This document shows positions 26,864 to 35,861 of a stretch of DNA of 64,000 nucleotides, piece after piece (position 1 is the stretch's first letter; each line of letters begins with the position of its first letter). Under the pieces are notes generated by a model. That model did no database searches. It saw nothing but the letters and a program-made list of their open reading frames with translations, and had not been told where the DNA came from. The position numbers were made by a program, and so were the translations under genes. Origin of the DNA: Planctomycetota bacterium (GTDB lineage: Bacteria > Planctomycetota > UBA1135 > GCA-002686595); assembly GCA_020853575.1 (NCBI GenBank), contig JADYYP010000012.1, forward strand, positions 1 to 64,000, read 5' to 3'.

Positions 26864-27100
26864 TCAGGATTCGAACCCGAACTCGGCGGGCACGTCCTCG
26901 GCGCTGGCGATGATCCGGTCGTCGATGCAGATCTCGAGCATCTCGTTGGCTACGCGCTTCATGCGAAACCTATCGCTGGCGCTGAGGTCCATGGACGCCG
27001 GACTGCGCCGCTCGATACTCTCGCGCGCACTGCGCCACAGCCAGCGCTTCGCGGTCAACGGGTCCACGCCGAACATGCCCGCGTCGAGCGCGTCCTCCAC
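26864..27100 (-). CDS. Small hypothetical ORF, possibly the tail of a lost gene
   Basis: 78 codons from a GTG at 27100. The translation (LTAKRWLWRSARESIERRSP, ANEMLEICIDDRIIASAEDV) has normal amino-acid use, unlike shadow frames. The same frame stays open and protein-like for about 40 codons further upstream (EEFRHRPSKPCLEAQFVGRA) but offers no start there, so the gene may be truncated at its 5' end. No family recognised. A 6-bp hairpin GGGTTC/GAACCC covers its stop codon. Confidence 0.4.
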   Translation of the reverse strand: MEDALDAGMFGVDPLTAKRWLWRSARESIERRSPASMDLSASDRFRMKRVANEMLEICIDDRIIASAEDVPAEFGFES

Positions 27101-27619
27101 GTCGTCCGTGCCGCGGGCGGTCGATTCGGCCCGGCCGACGAACTGGGCCTCGAGGCAGGGCTTGGAGGGCCGGTGGCGGAACTCCTCGGGCCAATCCTCT
27201 TCCCTTCGAGCTCGAGCAACGACTCACACGGCTCGCGGGTCCGGGCTACCTGCCGCGCATGAGCGCTTCCGCAACGCGACCTACTTCCACCTCGGAGGAC
27301 GCGACCTCTACCCCGCAACCCAGTCAGCGACCCGCACGACTTCCTGAAGCGCCCAAAAAATGCACTCGACACGCGCCATGCGGAGTCAACGGCTCGACCG
27401 CGAGCATTGGAGCTTCTGCAAAACGCTGACGAGAATTGCGCTGCTCAACTCGGAGCTGAGGCGCTCGCCGCGTGAGGTGGGATTCTGAACGTTGCGACAC
27501 CCCCGGAAATTCGGAGTCGCAGTACGATCCGACGCCACGCGGATCCCCCCAAAGCCGCCGTCGCGCACCTTTACTGGATCGAAGCTGTGAACGTGCGGGC
27601 TGCCCACGATCGGAGTCTC
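27101..27619. other. Intergenic region upstream of the subtilase gene
   Basis: 519 bases. The left ~120 bases carry the protein-like upstream extension of the small ORF at 26864-27100. The rest should contain the promoter of the plus-strand subtilase gene. GGAGTC at 27612-27617, shortly before the ATG at 27620, is a possible ribosome-binding site. Nothing else recognised. Confidence 0.4.
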
Positions 27620-29998
27620 ATGCTTCACACTGCAGTTCTGTTCGTCGCCATCGCGCTCTCCGGTCACGCTTCAACGCAGGACGTGAACGCGAGGTCCACC
27701 GCGACTTCGACGAACGCAGCCCCTTCGACGGAGCTCACGCACTTCATCGAACGGCGCGGCGTTCAGGAGTTGACCGGACGTTTGATCGCGCGACCGCGTC
27801 AGCCGCGTGCCTTTCTGGATCGAGGGGAGTCGCTCGAGGCTGCCTGGGCACACCACGCCAATGCGCGCAAGGTGCTGAGTCGCTTCCGACTCGTGCGCTA
27901 CGTTCCGGAGACGGACGAGTCGATCGTCGAACTCGCGGAGCGCGGAAGCGAGGAGCGTGTCGCTGCAGCGTGGATGGCGACTGGTGACTTCGAGTACGTC
28001 GAGCCGGACTGGCTGCTGTTTCCCGATTCAAGCGTGCTGGTGCACCCGGCTCAGCAAGCGAACGTCGCTCCCGCGCCGCCTCTCGTGCGCCATGCACCGC
28101 TGAACTGTCCCAGCGACTTGTACTTTCCGTCTCAATGGCATTTGCAAAGTTCGCAATTGATGACCTGTGAGGCGTGGAGCCTCGAGACGGGCAGTCCCTC
28201 GATCAGCGTCGGAATCTGTGACACTGGCTTGCGCTCCAGCCACGAGGACTTCCAGCTGCATCGACTCGAGGGCTACAACGCGGTCGATCACATGTGGGAG
28301 TCCCAGGGCGGACAAACCGGTCCGGCGTACAACCACGGCACACGGACGACGGGAGTGACTGCGGCCAATGGCAACAACGCTCTCGGCACCTCGGGCGTCG
28401 GCTGGAACCTGTCCTTTCGCATGGTGCGCGTTTCGAATGCGAGCAACGGCGGCGCCTATCTCTCCGATCTCCAGCACGGAGCGCGTACCTCGATCGAGAG
28501 TGGTGATCGCGTCGCCAATGTCAGCTATGCGGGAGTCTCGTCCACTTCGAATCTGACGACGGCATCGTACATCAGGGCGCTTGGCGGCTTGCTCGTCTGG
28601 GCTGCCGGCAACGAAGGGAGCGCGCTGGACTTCTCCCATCGCGACGCGGACGATTTGCTCGTCGTCGGCGCATCGGACATGGGCTCCGGGCTTGCGTACT
28701 TTTCGAACTATGGGAGCTACGTCGACCTCGTTGCGCCCGGTGTGAACGTCTTCACGACCGATTCCTTCGCCGACAACGCGTACACCAGCAGCGCCTCGGG
28801 CACGAGTTTCGCCGCACCGATCGTCACCGGAGTGTGCGCGATGCTGTGGAGCGCGCGTCCGGGTTTGTCGCCCGACGATGTCGAGCGCTTGGTCAAGCGT
28901 GGTGCCACGGACCTGGGTGCGGCAGGCATCGACGACACCTTTGGCTACGGCCGGGCGAACTTGTTCGACACTCTCTCACTCGACGGCACTGCGACGCCGC
29001 ACGCGAGGCTGGCGGGGATTCCTGCCTCGGGCACGTCGCCGTTGGTGGTGAAGTTCCGCGACTTGTCGACGGGCGTCCCGACGAGTTGGCTGTGGAGCTT
29101 CGGCGACGGTTCCACGTCCACGCAGCAGAACCCGACGCACACCTACACGACTTCGGGCACGTATTCCGTCTCCCTGCAGGTCGCCAACTCTCGCGGCACC
29201 GACCAAGTGACGCAGACGAACTACGTATTGGTCGACGTGATTCCTCCGATCGCGGACTTCAGTGCGTCCGTGACGAACGGTCTGTCGCCGCTGTCCGTCA
29301 ACTTCCATGACCAATCGACCGGCGGGATTCCGACCTCGTGGGCCTGGGATTTCGGAGATGGCACGACTTCGACGCTTCAGCATCCGACGCACGTGTACAC
29401 GACGTCGGGTTCGTTCACCGTGGCGTTGGTCGCGAGCAACGCCTACGGCACGGACATGCTGACGAAGTACAGCTTGATCACCGCCGACTACATACCGCCC
29501 GTGGCGGCGTTCAGTGCTCAACCGACTACCGGCAACTCGCCCTACGTCGTGAATTTCACGGACCAGTCGACGGGCGGTGTGGCGAGCTCGTGGACCTGGT
29601 ACTTCGGTGACGGTGGCGCCGCTGTCGTCAAGAACCCGCAGCACACGTACACCGTCCCGGGCGACTACACCGTGCGGTTGATCGCGGCCAATGCCTACGG
29701 CTCGAGCACGCTCGACCGCGTGAGCTACATCCACGTCGGCCCTGGGCCGTCGATCCTCGCCAACTTCACGGCGACTCCGCTGAGTGGCAATGCGCCGCTC
29801 CAAGTGGCGTTCACCGATTTGTCGGTGGGCAACATCGTTCAATGGGAGTGGGACTTCGGCGACGACACGAATTCCACGCTCCCCAATCCGGTTCACGTCT
29901 ACACGACGCCTGGCGAGTACGACGTGTCCTTGCAAGTCACGAATGCGAACGGATCGGACAGTCAGGAAAATCGGTCGAAGTACATCATCGTTCACTGA
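27620..29998 (+). CDS. Secreted subtilisin-like serine protease (S8) with four PKD domains
   Basis: 792 residues. Signal peptide 1-18, a propeptide-like region (to about 165; FEYVEPDWLLFP marks its end), then the S8 domain with the catalytic triad Asp201 (GICDTG), His239 (YNHGTRTTGVTAANGN) and Ser396 (ASGTSFAAPIVTG), and oxyanion Asn331 (WAAGNEGS). From about residue 465 there are four PKD repeats, each with the W-x-FGDG core (LWSFGDG, AWDFGDG, TWYFGDG, EWDFGDD). PKD domains in proteases usually bind polymeric substrates such as collagen or cell-wall material. The ATG at 27620 is preferred over a GTG at 27587 because it starts the signal peptide directly. Confidence 0.94.
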   Translation: MLHTAVLFVAIALSGHASTQDVNARSTATSTNAAPSTELTHFIERRGVQELTGRLIARPRQPRAFLDRGESLEAAWAHHANARKVLSRFRLVRYVPETDESIVELAERGSEERVAAAWMATGDFEYVEPDWLLFPDSSVLVHPAQQANVAPAPPLVRHAPLNCPSDLYFPSQWHLQSSQLMTCEAWSLETGSPSISVGICDTGLRSSHEDFQLHRLEGYNAVDHMWESQGGQTGPAYNHGTRTTGVTAANGNNALGTSGVGWNLSFRMVRVSNASNGGAYLSDLQHGARTSIESGDRVANVSYAGVSSTSNLTTASYIRALGGLLVWAAGNEGSALDFSHRDADDLLVVGASDMGSGLAYFSNYGSYVDLVAPGVNVFTTDSFADNAYTSSASGTSFAAPIVTGVCAMLWSARPGLSPDDVERLVKRGATDLGAAGIDDTFGYGRANLFDTLSLDGTATPHARLAGIPASGTSPLVVKFRDLSTGVPTSWLWSFGDGSTSTQQNPTHTYTTSGTYSVSLQVANSRGTDQVTQTNYVLVDVIPPIADFSASVTNGLSPLSVNFHDQSTGGIPTSWAWDFGDGTTSTLQHPTHVYTTSGSFTVALVASNAYGTDMLTKYSLITADYIPPVAAFSAQPTTGNSPYVVNFTDQSTGGVASSWTWYFGDGGAAVVKNPQHTYTVPGDYTVRLIAANAYGSSTLDRVSYIHVGPGPSILANFTATPLSGNAPLQVAFTDLSVGNIVQWEWDFGDDTNSTLPNPVHVYTTPGEYDVSLQVTNANGSDSQENRSKYIIVH

Positions 29999-30108
29999 GC
30001 GACGCGTCCTCCGCGAACCGCGTTGCAGCTCCACGCTGACCGGTCCGTGACCGCTCGAGCCCCGAGTCGGCGAGCGGTGACCAGCTGCGGCCTTCGAGCC
30101 AGTCGAGC

Positions 30109-30990
30109 GTGTCGCGACGCGTGCGTGCCATGCGCGCGAAGTCGGCCGCCTCGCGCTGCTTGCACGGCGCCGAGGTCGCCGCGGCCGGCTGCACCACGGC
30201 CGGGAGCACGGGCTATCCGCGCTACGGCTTTCACATCGTCGCCGTCGACGACGCCGGCCGGTTCCTGACGGTCGGACTGTGCAGCGACAAGGTACTCCTG
30301 GCGAACAACCATCTCACTGTTCCCGGAGTACACGTCCGAGTCGCGCCGTATCCAGTCGCGGGAAACTCTCTGTCGCTCCGACTCGATGCATCCGCGGGCG
30401 GTGGCGTTCAGCTACTCGTCAACAACACTCCGCTGCTGTCGGTCCCACTCGGCGCGCCCTACTTGGCCACGGGCAATTCGCGCCTGTGGTTTGGAGACGG
30501 AACGGCGTGGGCAAGTGGAGAGACGTATTTGAGCAGCCTGCGCTTCACCGCCAGCCTGATGACGAGCTACTGCACCGCAGGCACGAGCTCGAATGGTTGC
30601 ACGCCGTCGATCTCTGGGCTGGGTGTGCCGAGCGCGAACGCAGGGGGCGGATTCACCATCGCTGTGACAGGCCTCGAGGGTCAGCGCAGCGGGTTGATTT
30701 TCTACGGCGTGAACGGGCGCAACCTCGCACCTTGGAGCGGTGGCACGAGCGCGCTGTGCGTGAAGTCGCCCGTCCAGCGCACGACGCTGCTGAACTCCGG
30801 CGGCGTGAGCGGCGCGTGCGGTGGCGCCTTCGCACTCGACTGGAACGCGTTCGTGGCCAGCCATCCCGGCGCCCTCGGCGCGCCGTTTTCGCTCGGACAA
30901 ATCGTGTCTGCACAGGCTTGGTACCGCGACCCTCCGGCTCCGGGAAGCACGAATCTGAGCGACGCGCTCGAATTCTCCGTGTGCCCCTGA
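30109..30990 (+). CDS. Protein with planctomycete C-terminal domain, 5'-truncated or altered
   Basis: 293 codons as read, but the first ~30 are low-complexity and there is no signal peptide, unlike the relatives here. From about residue 40 the sequence is orderly: YPRYGFHIVAVDDAGRF, VRVAPYPVAGNSLSLRLD and ETYLSSLRF suggest a LamG-like jelly roll. Residues ~152-293 are the shared C-terminal domain: SYCTAGTSSNGCTPS, GQRSGLIFYGVNGRN, LCVKSPVQR, LDWNAFVASHPGALGAPF, AQAWYRDPP. It is probably the surviving 3' part of a larger secreted protein gene. Expression in its present form is doubtful. Confidence 0.6.
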   Translation: MSRRVRAMRAKSAASRCLHGAEVAAAGCTTAGSTGYPRYGFHIVAVDDAGRFLTVGLCSDKVLLANNHLTVPGVHVRVAPYPVAGNSLSLRLDASAGGGVQLLVNNTPLLSVPLGAPYLATGNSRLWFGDGTAWASGETYLSSLRFTASLMTSYCTAGTSSNGCTPSISGLGVPSANAGGGFTIAVTGLEGQRSGLIFYGVNGRNLAPWSGGTSALCVKSPVQRTTLLNSGGVSGACGGAFALDWNAFVASHPGALGAPFSLGQIVSAQAWYRDPPAPGSTNLSDALEFSVCP

Positions 30991-31289
30991 AGCACGTCCT
31001 GATACCTCGCCGTCGGCTCGAGTCCGAGCGAGGATCCGCTACCTCGAAGCGCTTGTCCCTTTATCCGCAAGAGTCCGGCACGCGCCTCTCGCTCGATTGC
31101 GACCTGACGCCGTGCGACGAGGCCTCGACTTGGTTCGAGCGCGAGTGTTCTGGCACTGCACGAGTCCAGCCACGACGTCAGCGTTGCGATCCGAGCAGGG
31201 AACCGGTTGTTTGGCGCTGACGCGCCGATCGCGAGTGCTGCTCCTGCGGCGAAACCGCACGCGGCGTGCAAGTTCTCCGGAGCGGCAGC

Positions 31290-32006
31290 TCAGATGCCGA
31301 GCGCGGCGCGCTGCGCCTCGAAGATGCGCTGCACGGCGCCAGCGCCGACTTCGAGCATCGTGTCCAGCTCGCCACGGCTGAAGGGCGCGCCTTCGGCCGA
31401 GCCCTGGACCTCGATCAAGCGCCCGTCGCCGGTCATCACCAGGTTCATGTCGGTTTCGGCGCGGCTGTCTTCTTCGTAGCACAGATCGACCAGCACTTGG
31501 CCGCCGACCACGCCGACCGAGACCGCGCCGAGCTGGGCTTGGATCGGCCAGCCGCGCAGCACGCGCTTGTGCTCCATGTGCTTCAGCAGGTCGTGCAGCG
31601 CGACCCAGGCGCCGGAGATCGACGCCGTGCGCGTCCCGCCGTCGGCCTGGAGCACGTCACAGTCGATCCAGATGGTGCGCTCGGTCAGCTTGGAGACGTC
31701 GAGCACTCCGCGCAAGGCGCGTCCGATCAGGCGCTGGATCTCGATGCCGCGCCCGTCGACCTTGCCGTTGCGGTCGCGGCCTTTGCGGTCCTTGGTCGAC
31801 GACGGGAGCATCGAGTACTCGGCCGTCAGCCAGCCCTGGCCGCGACCTTGGAGGAACGGCGGCACGCCGTCGGTGTACATGGCGGTGCACAGCACGCGCG
31901 TGTCACCGAAGCTCGCGAGCACCGAGCCCGGCGCGTGTTTGCTGAAGCCGCGCTGGAACGAGAGCGCGCGCATCTCGTGGGGGAGTCGACCGTCGACGCG
32001 GGGCAT
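31290..32006 (-). CDS. rph: Ribonuclease PH
   Basis: 238 residues, standard size. Phosphorolytic 3'-5' exoribonuclease that trims tRNA 3' ends. Conserved blocks: GRLPHEMRALSFQRGFSKHA, GSVLASFGDTRVLCTA, GWLTAEYSMLPSSTKDR, GRGIEIQRLIGRALRGVLD, IWIDCDVLQADGGTRTASISG, DLCYEEDSRAETDMNLVMT and EVQGSAEGAPF. The start at 32006 gives the family N-terminus MPRVDGR; the open frame beyond is not conserved. Confidence 0.96.
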   Translation of the reverse strand: MPRVDGRLPHEMRALSFQRGFSKHAPGSVLASFGDTRVLCTAMYTDGVPPFLQGRGQGWLTAEYSMLPSSTKDRKGRDRNGKVDGRGIEIQRLIGRALRGVLDVSKLTERTIWIDCDVLQADGGTRTASISGAWVALHDLLKHMEHKRVLRGWPIQAQLGAVSVGVVGGQVLVDLCYEEDSRAETDMNLVMTGDGRLIEVQGSAEGAPFSRGELDTMLEVGAGAVQRIFEAQRAALGI

Positions 32007-32431
32007 GCTGGGCTGTTCCTCCAAGGAAAAGGGCGGGGAGTATAGCGACCGGCCGAGCGCACACCGGAGTCCGCGGGAAATCCGAGATCGGGCGCAACTG
32101 CGCGGGTGCGTCGAGCGTCGTGATGTGGGCGGCCGAGGCACGGCTGCGCGACTGGATGGGAGCGATGCGAATCTTCGATGTCGTGGGCCGTCAACGATCT
32201 CGCGGGTGGGCGAACCCCAACGCGACTCGCTGCGGTGGTTGCACCCGCGCGCCGGTTGAACCCGTGCGTCTGGACGAGAGCCTGACTCGCCCAACGCCGG
32301 GAGGTGCGTCCGCGACATGCCGTTTGTCGGCCGTGGGCGAGCAGCCCGCGGAAAGTGTTGCGGGGCTCCCCAAGTCGCACGCCGATCGAGGATGTCGGGG
32401 GAACGTCTGCTCTCGGCCGCCCAATTCACCG

Positions 32432-32496
32432 GGTGCTTTCCGCTGGCGCTTTCCCCCGGCGCTTTCCAGTGGCGTTTTCCGGCGGCGTTTTCCGGC
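32432..32496. repeat. 13-bp tandem repeat, five units
   Basis: Consensus GGCG(C/T)TTTCCNNN; units start at 32432, 32445, 32458, 32471 and 32484. The last two units are identical; the others differ mainly in the last three bases. Confidence 0.85.
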
Positions 32497-32576
32497 GGCG
32501 CCGATTGGAGCCCGCACCGAGCTTGGGGCGCGCTGCGGCGCAGTGCACAACACTCGCTCCGTCATCTCCGATGGCG

Positions 32577-32648
32577 CGCTGTGCGAGTTGGCTGCGCGAA
32601 CGCTGCGCGAGTTGGCTGCGTGAACGCTGCGCGTATTGGCCGCGCGAT
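32577..32648. repeat. 24-bp tandem repeat, three units
   Basis: Units start at 32577, 32601 and 32625, based on CGCTGCGCGAGTTGGCTGCG plus four bases. The first two differ at two positions, the third is more worn. Confidence 0.85.
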
Positions 32649-32670
32649 GCTGCGCGCGGGCACCTCGACG

Positions 32671-32721
32671 CTCGTGGATGGCTCCGCCGTCACTCGTGGA
32701 TGGCTCCGCCGTCACTCGTGG
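32671..32721. repeat. 22-bp tandem repeat, two full units and a partial
   Basis: Two identical 22-base units (32671-32692, 32693-32714) beginning CTCGTGGATGGCTCCGCC, followed by the first seven bases of a third. Perfect identity suggests recent slippage. Confidence 0.9.
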
Positions 32722-32758
32722 CCACGACCCTGCGGGCCGCTTCGATCTCCCTTTCCTG

Positions 32759-33535
32759 TCAGACGTCTCGAGCAGGTTCCATCTCCCGAACCTGACGCAC
32801 GTGTTCGAGCGGGAGTTGGCGGAGGGCTCCGCACTCGTCCACCAGTTCGATGCCGCGATCCAGGCTCAGGGTGGCCCAGCGACCGCGAAACGTAGCGCTC
32901 GGCATCTCGACCTCGACCGTGCGCCCGCGCAGTCCGGTGGCGTCGACGAAGGCTTCCGTGAGTTGCTTTGCGGGCTGGTTGGCCAGCTCCAGGACATCCG
33001 CAAGCCGCGCGAGGATCGTCTGGCGCAAGGGAACAGCATCCACCTCGACTCCCATCTGCCACAGGCTCGCCACGGCGCGTTCGCGCACGAGCTCCGGCGG
33101 AAAGCTGCGTTGGGCGCGGTTGACTCCGATGCCGATCACGTAGTGCGGCCGCGCGGCATCGAGTCCGCGGGTCTCGACCAGGATTCCGGCGAGCTTGCTC
33201 GGGGCCGCGGGTGGACGGTCGACCACGACGTCGTTGGGCCACTTGAGGCGGGTCCCGGCGAGGCCGAGCTCGCGCAGCGCCGCCCACACGGCGACACCGG
33301 CGGCCATCGTCCACACGGCAGGGTGCGCGGCGAGCGCTTGCGGCAGGAGCACCACGCTCATGTACAGGCCCTCGCCGGGTGCACTGTGCCAGCGCGCCCC
33401 ACGGCGCCCACGCCCGGCGGTTTGCGCATGTGCAACATGCACGTCGCCGTGGCGGGCGCGACCCTCCGCGAGCGCGGCGAAGGCGCGCTCGTTGGTCGAG
33501 TCGACGCTTTCGTACTCGTGGAGCTGGAAACGCAT
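32759..33535 (-). CDS. birA: Biotin-[acetyl-CoA-carboxylase] ligase, catalytic form without HTH
   Basis: 258 residues. Activates biotin with ATP and attaches it to the biotin carboxyl carrier protein. Visible: DSTNERAFAAL, the adenylate-binding TAGRGRRGARWHSAPGEGLYMS (in part), KWPNDVVVD, KLAGILVET and the glycine-rich IGIGVNRAQ. The C-terminal SH3-like part follows (GRTVEVEMPSATFRGRWATL). There is no N-terminal winged helix, so it is a class I enzyme that does not repress biotin genes. Starts near the end of a divergent spacer shared with the secreted protein at 33988. Confidence 0.94.
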   Translation of the reverse strand: MRFQLHEYESVDSTNERAFAALAEGRARHGDVHVAHAQTAGRGRRGARWHSAPGEGLYMSVVLLPQALAAHPAVWTMAAGVAVWAALRELGLAGTRLKWPNDVVVDRPPAAPSKLAGILVETRGLDAARPHYVIGIGVNRAQRSFPPELVRERAVASLWQMGVEVDAVPLRQTILARLADVLELANQPAKQLTEAFVDATGLRGRTVEVEMPSATFRGRWATLSLDRGIELVDECGALRQLPLEHVRQVREMEPARDV

Positions 33536-33987
33536 CGTGATTCGCGCGCGGCGGAGACCCCGCCCGCCCGAGCGGCGCAGTTTCGCTCGGGAGCGCGCTT
33601 TTTTCCCGAGGAAGTTGCAACTGACCGCGCGGCGATCGGGCAGACACCCCCGAGGAATGGTGCTGTCGCGCTCGGCGATCCGAGGCGAGCTCTCGACGAC
33701 CGTCGTCGATGGGGGCGCGGGGATCGCTGCGACGGGGTTGTACCCCGCTGGAAGCCTGTGCGAACGGCATGCACTCCGGATCGAACACCTACTGACTCCG
33801 TTCCGCCGGTAGGTGGGTGGCGAGGGGGACGGTCCTCTTCGCCACCGCTTGTCAGCCTGCGCAAGGTGCAGGATAGTTTCAGGGAACGAAGAACGCCTCC
33901 CGGCGCCGCGTTGCGGAACACGAGCGCGCCAGGTCGGATCTTCGCCCCCCCTTCACTTCGATCCGCGACCGTAAGGCTTCTTCAACC
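33536..33987. promoter_or_regulatory. Divergent intergenic region birA / secreted protein gene
   Basis: 452 bases separating divergent genes; it should contain both promoters. No clear boxes, hairpins or repeats were recognised. Confidence 0.35.
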
Positions 33988-35733
33988 ATGATCCGCACTC
34001 CTCTCGCCACCACCCTGGCCGTCGCCTTGGTGGCCTCCTCGCTCAATTCCCTGCGCGCTGACACCAACCCGCAGGTCGAGCAGCTGAAGTGGCCCGACGC
34101 GCTCTACCCCGGTTCGTTCTCGCGGGTCGATTCCGCCGTTCTGTTCGATCAGGCCAGCGAAGAGTCCGCGCCCGTGCTCTTGGTGCTCGCCGGCACTGAT
34201 CTCGTCATGGTGCGGAGCCCGATGGGCAAGCCCGAGCACGAGTTGGTGGCGACGGGCGTCAAGGACTTCGTGGTGCTGCCGCGCTCGACCGTCAACGGGA
34301 CCTCGCGGGTGGTGGTGACGAAGTCTACGGGCGCACAGATCAGCATCGTCTCCGATCCGGGCGACCCCGACGCGCCGCCGACGATTGCCTTTGTTCCGCT
34401 CGCGCTCGGTTCGGGTTGGAATTCCGCGCTCAATCTGTGCGCCGCAGCCGGAGCCAACGGGAGCTGCGTGTTCGCCGGACGTCTGGGGAACTCGATCGTC
34501 CGCGCGCAGCTCGACTCCCAGGGTGTGGTCACGGCCCAAACCGGTCTGGTGGTTTCCGCGGGCACGGTGGCGAGCCTGGCGCTGGCCGAGATCGACTCGC
34601 GCTCGAGCGGTGTCGAGCTCGCCTACACGACCACGAGCAAGAACGTGGTGGTGGTCGCCCAGTCTGGCGTGCAACGCTTCAGCTACGTGCATGCCTACCC
34701 ATTGGTCAACCTGTCGCGCATTCCGGGCGGAGGCAATGGCGTCGATTCACTGGGACTGATCGCCAAGTGGGACTACGGCGGCGGCGTGCTGGGGGAGATC
34801 TTCACCGAGATCACCGCCGACAGCTCGACCAATCCCTCGACCTACGCGCTCTCGCCCGCGATCTTCGGCGGTCCGGCGACCTGCGGTTCGATCGACTACG
34901 TGCGCATCGGAACCGACAGCCAGACGGACTTCGCCATGGCCTCCGCTTCGACGGCCGAGGTGCTCGTGCTGCACGGCTTGCCGCAGGCTCCCGGGTACCC
35001 CTTCGTGCCGCTGGTCGCGCCGGATCTGAATTCGGTTTGGACCGGGCCGCTGGGCATCGTGGGCACGCCGCTGGTCGCGGCCGAGGACTTCGACGGCGAC
35101 GGGGATGCCGACCTGGCCATGATCGGCTCGACGGGTGACGAGCGCGGTCTGTGGTTCGAGCGCGCAGCTCCGGTGGTCGAGGAGCGGATCACTTTCCCCG
35201 GCCCCGAGGAGGCCGGCGTGTCCCTGCCGAGCAACGTGGTCGGCTCCACCGAAGTGATCCTGACCGCGAGCATCGACGTCCCGTTGCCCGCGAGCTGGAC
35301 CCCCAATGCGCAGTACGTGGACAAGGTGCGCATGAAGGTCTGGGTGCAGAATGACATCGACAGCGCGGTCAGCACCTCCGTCGCGATCCCCACGCAGCGC
35401 TACGTGCTGACGTCGGGCCACTTCACGGTCACCGATCTCGTGATCCCCACTCCTGGCCCGCTGGGCGGCGAAGCCGCGATCCTGCACTTCGAGTTCCTGC
35501 CGCTGCGCGTCGTGGCGTCGACCGGGGTGCTCGTCGATCAGGGGACGCCGACCTACGCCGCCACGGCCGCCAGTGGCAACCTGTACGAGGAGTTCATGTG
35601 CAGGTATCCCGACGAGTTCAACCCCTCGACGTTGGTCTGCGACCAACACAACGGCGGGCCGATCATCCTCGGCATCAACCGCCGGCGCGTGATCCGTCCG
35701 ACGTCGATCGAGTCGCAGCAGCAGCCGCAGTGA
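33988..35733 (+). CDS. Secreted protein with VCBS-like segment, function unknown
   Basis: 581 residues. Signal peptide 1-24 (TTLAVALVASSLNSLRAD). The body alternates short beta strands; one calcium-loop motif EDFDGDGDADLAMIGS (near residue 370) and a weaker propeller-like pattern suggest a VCBS/integrin-like fold. The last ~180 residues form a beta-sandwich-like part (VVGSTEVILTASIDVPLPAS, QRYVLTSGHFTVTDLVI) ending in a basic and glutamine-rich tail. The shared C-terminal domain of its neighbours is absent. Followed by a strong terminator at 35808-35845. Confidence 0.75.
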   Translation: MIRTPLATTLAVALVASSLNSLRADTNPQVEQLKWPDALYPGSFSRVDSAVLFDQASEESAPVLLVLAGTDLVMVRSPMGKPEHELVATGVKDFVVLPRSTVNGTSRVVVTKSTGAQISIVSDPGDPDAPPTIAFVPLALGSGWNSALNLCAAAGANGSCVFAGRLGNSIVRAQLDSQGVVTAQTGLVVSAGTVASLALAEIDSRSSGVELAYTTTSKNVVVVAQSGVQRFSYVHAYPLVNLSRIPGGGNGVDSLGLIAKWDYGGGVLGEIFTEITADSSTNPSTYALSPAIFGGPATCGSIDYVRIGTDSQTDFAMASASTAEVLVLHGLPQAPGYPFVPLVAPDLNSVWTGPLGIVGTPLVAAEDFDGDGDADLAMIGSTGDERGLWFERAAPVVEERITFPGPEEAGVSLPSNVVGSTEVILTASIDVPLPASWTPNAQYVDKVRMKVWVQNDIDSAVSTSVAIPTQRYVLTSGHFTVTDLVIPTPGPLGGEAAILHFEFLPLRVVASTGVLVDQGTPTYAATAASGNLYEEFMCRYPDEFNPSTLVCDQHNGGPIILGINRRRVIRPTSIESQQQPQ

Positions 35734-35807
35734 GCCTGCGGACGCCGCAGCGCGCTCCGAGCGCGTGACACCTGGGCCACCTTCGCGCGCCGCGCGGGGG
35801 CCCGATC

Positions 35808-35845
35808 CAAACCCGCCGACGGTGCTCGCACCGCCGGCGGGTTTG
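35808..35845. terminator. Strong bidirectional hairpin terminator
   Basis: CAAACCCGCCGACGGTG - CTCG - CACCGCCGGCGGGTTTG forms a 17-pair stem with one A/C mismatch and a four-base loop. A-rich and T-rich flanks at the base (AAA/TTT) suit termination on both strands, between two convergent genes (35733 plus, 35862 minus). Confidence 0.85.
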
Positions 35846-35861
35846 CGTTGGGGGAGCGCGC

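Larger units (their letters stand above)
32007..32758. other. 752-base intergenic region between birA and rph, rich in tandem repeats
   Basis: No supported gene. It contains three separate short tandem arrays (32432-32496, 32577-32648, 32671-32721), all on the birA side. The rph promoter should lie in the last ~100 bases next to 32006. Frames that stay open here are arginine/serine-rich products of the repeats. Confidence 0.5.

Noticed and set aside
26864-26885. tRNA-like T-arm TCGGG-TTCGAAT-CCTGA on the minus strand
   Set aside because: The T-stem pairs, but no matching acceptor stem or anticodon arm lies 60-75 bases upstream and the sequence is inside a coding frame's stop.
32191-32715. 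174-codon frame over the tandem repeats
   Set aside because: Its sequence is a translation of the repeats (repeating Arg/Ser/Ala) without conserved character.
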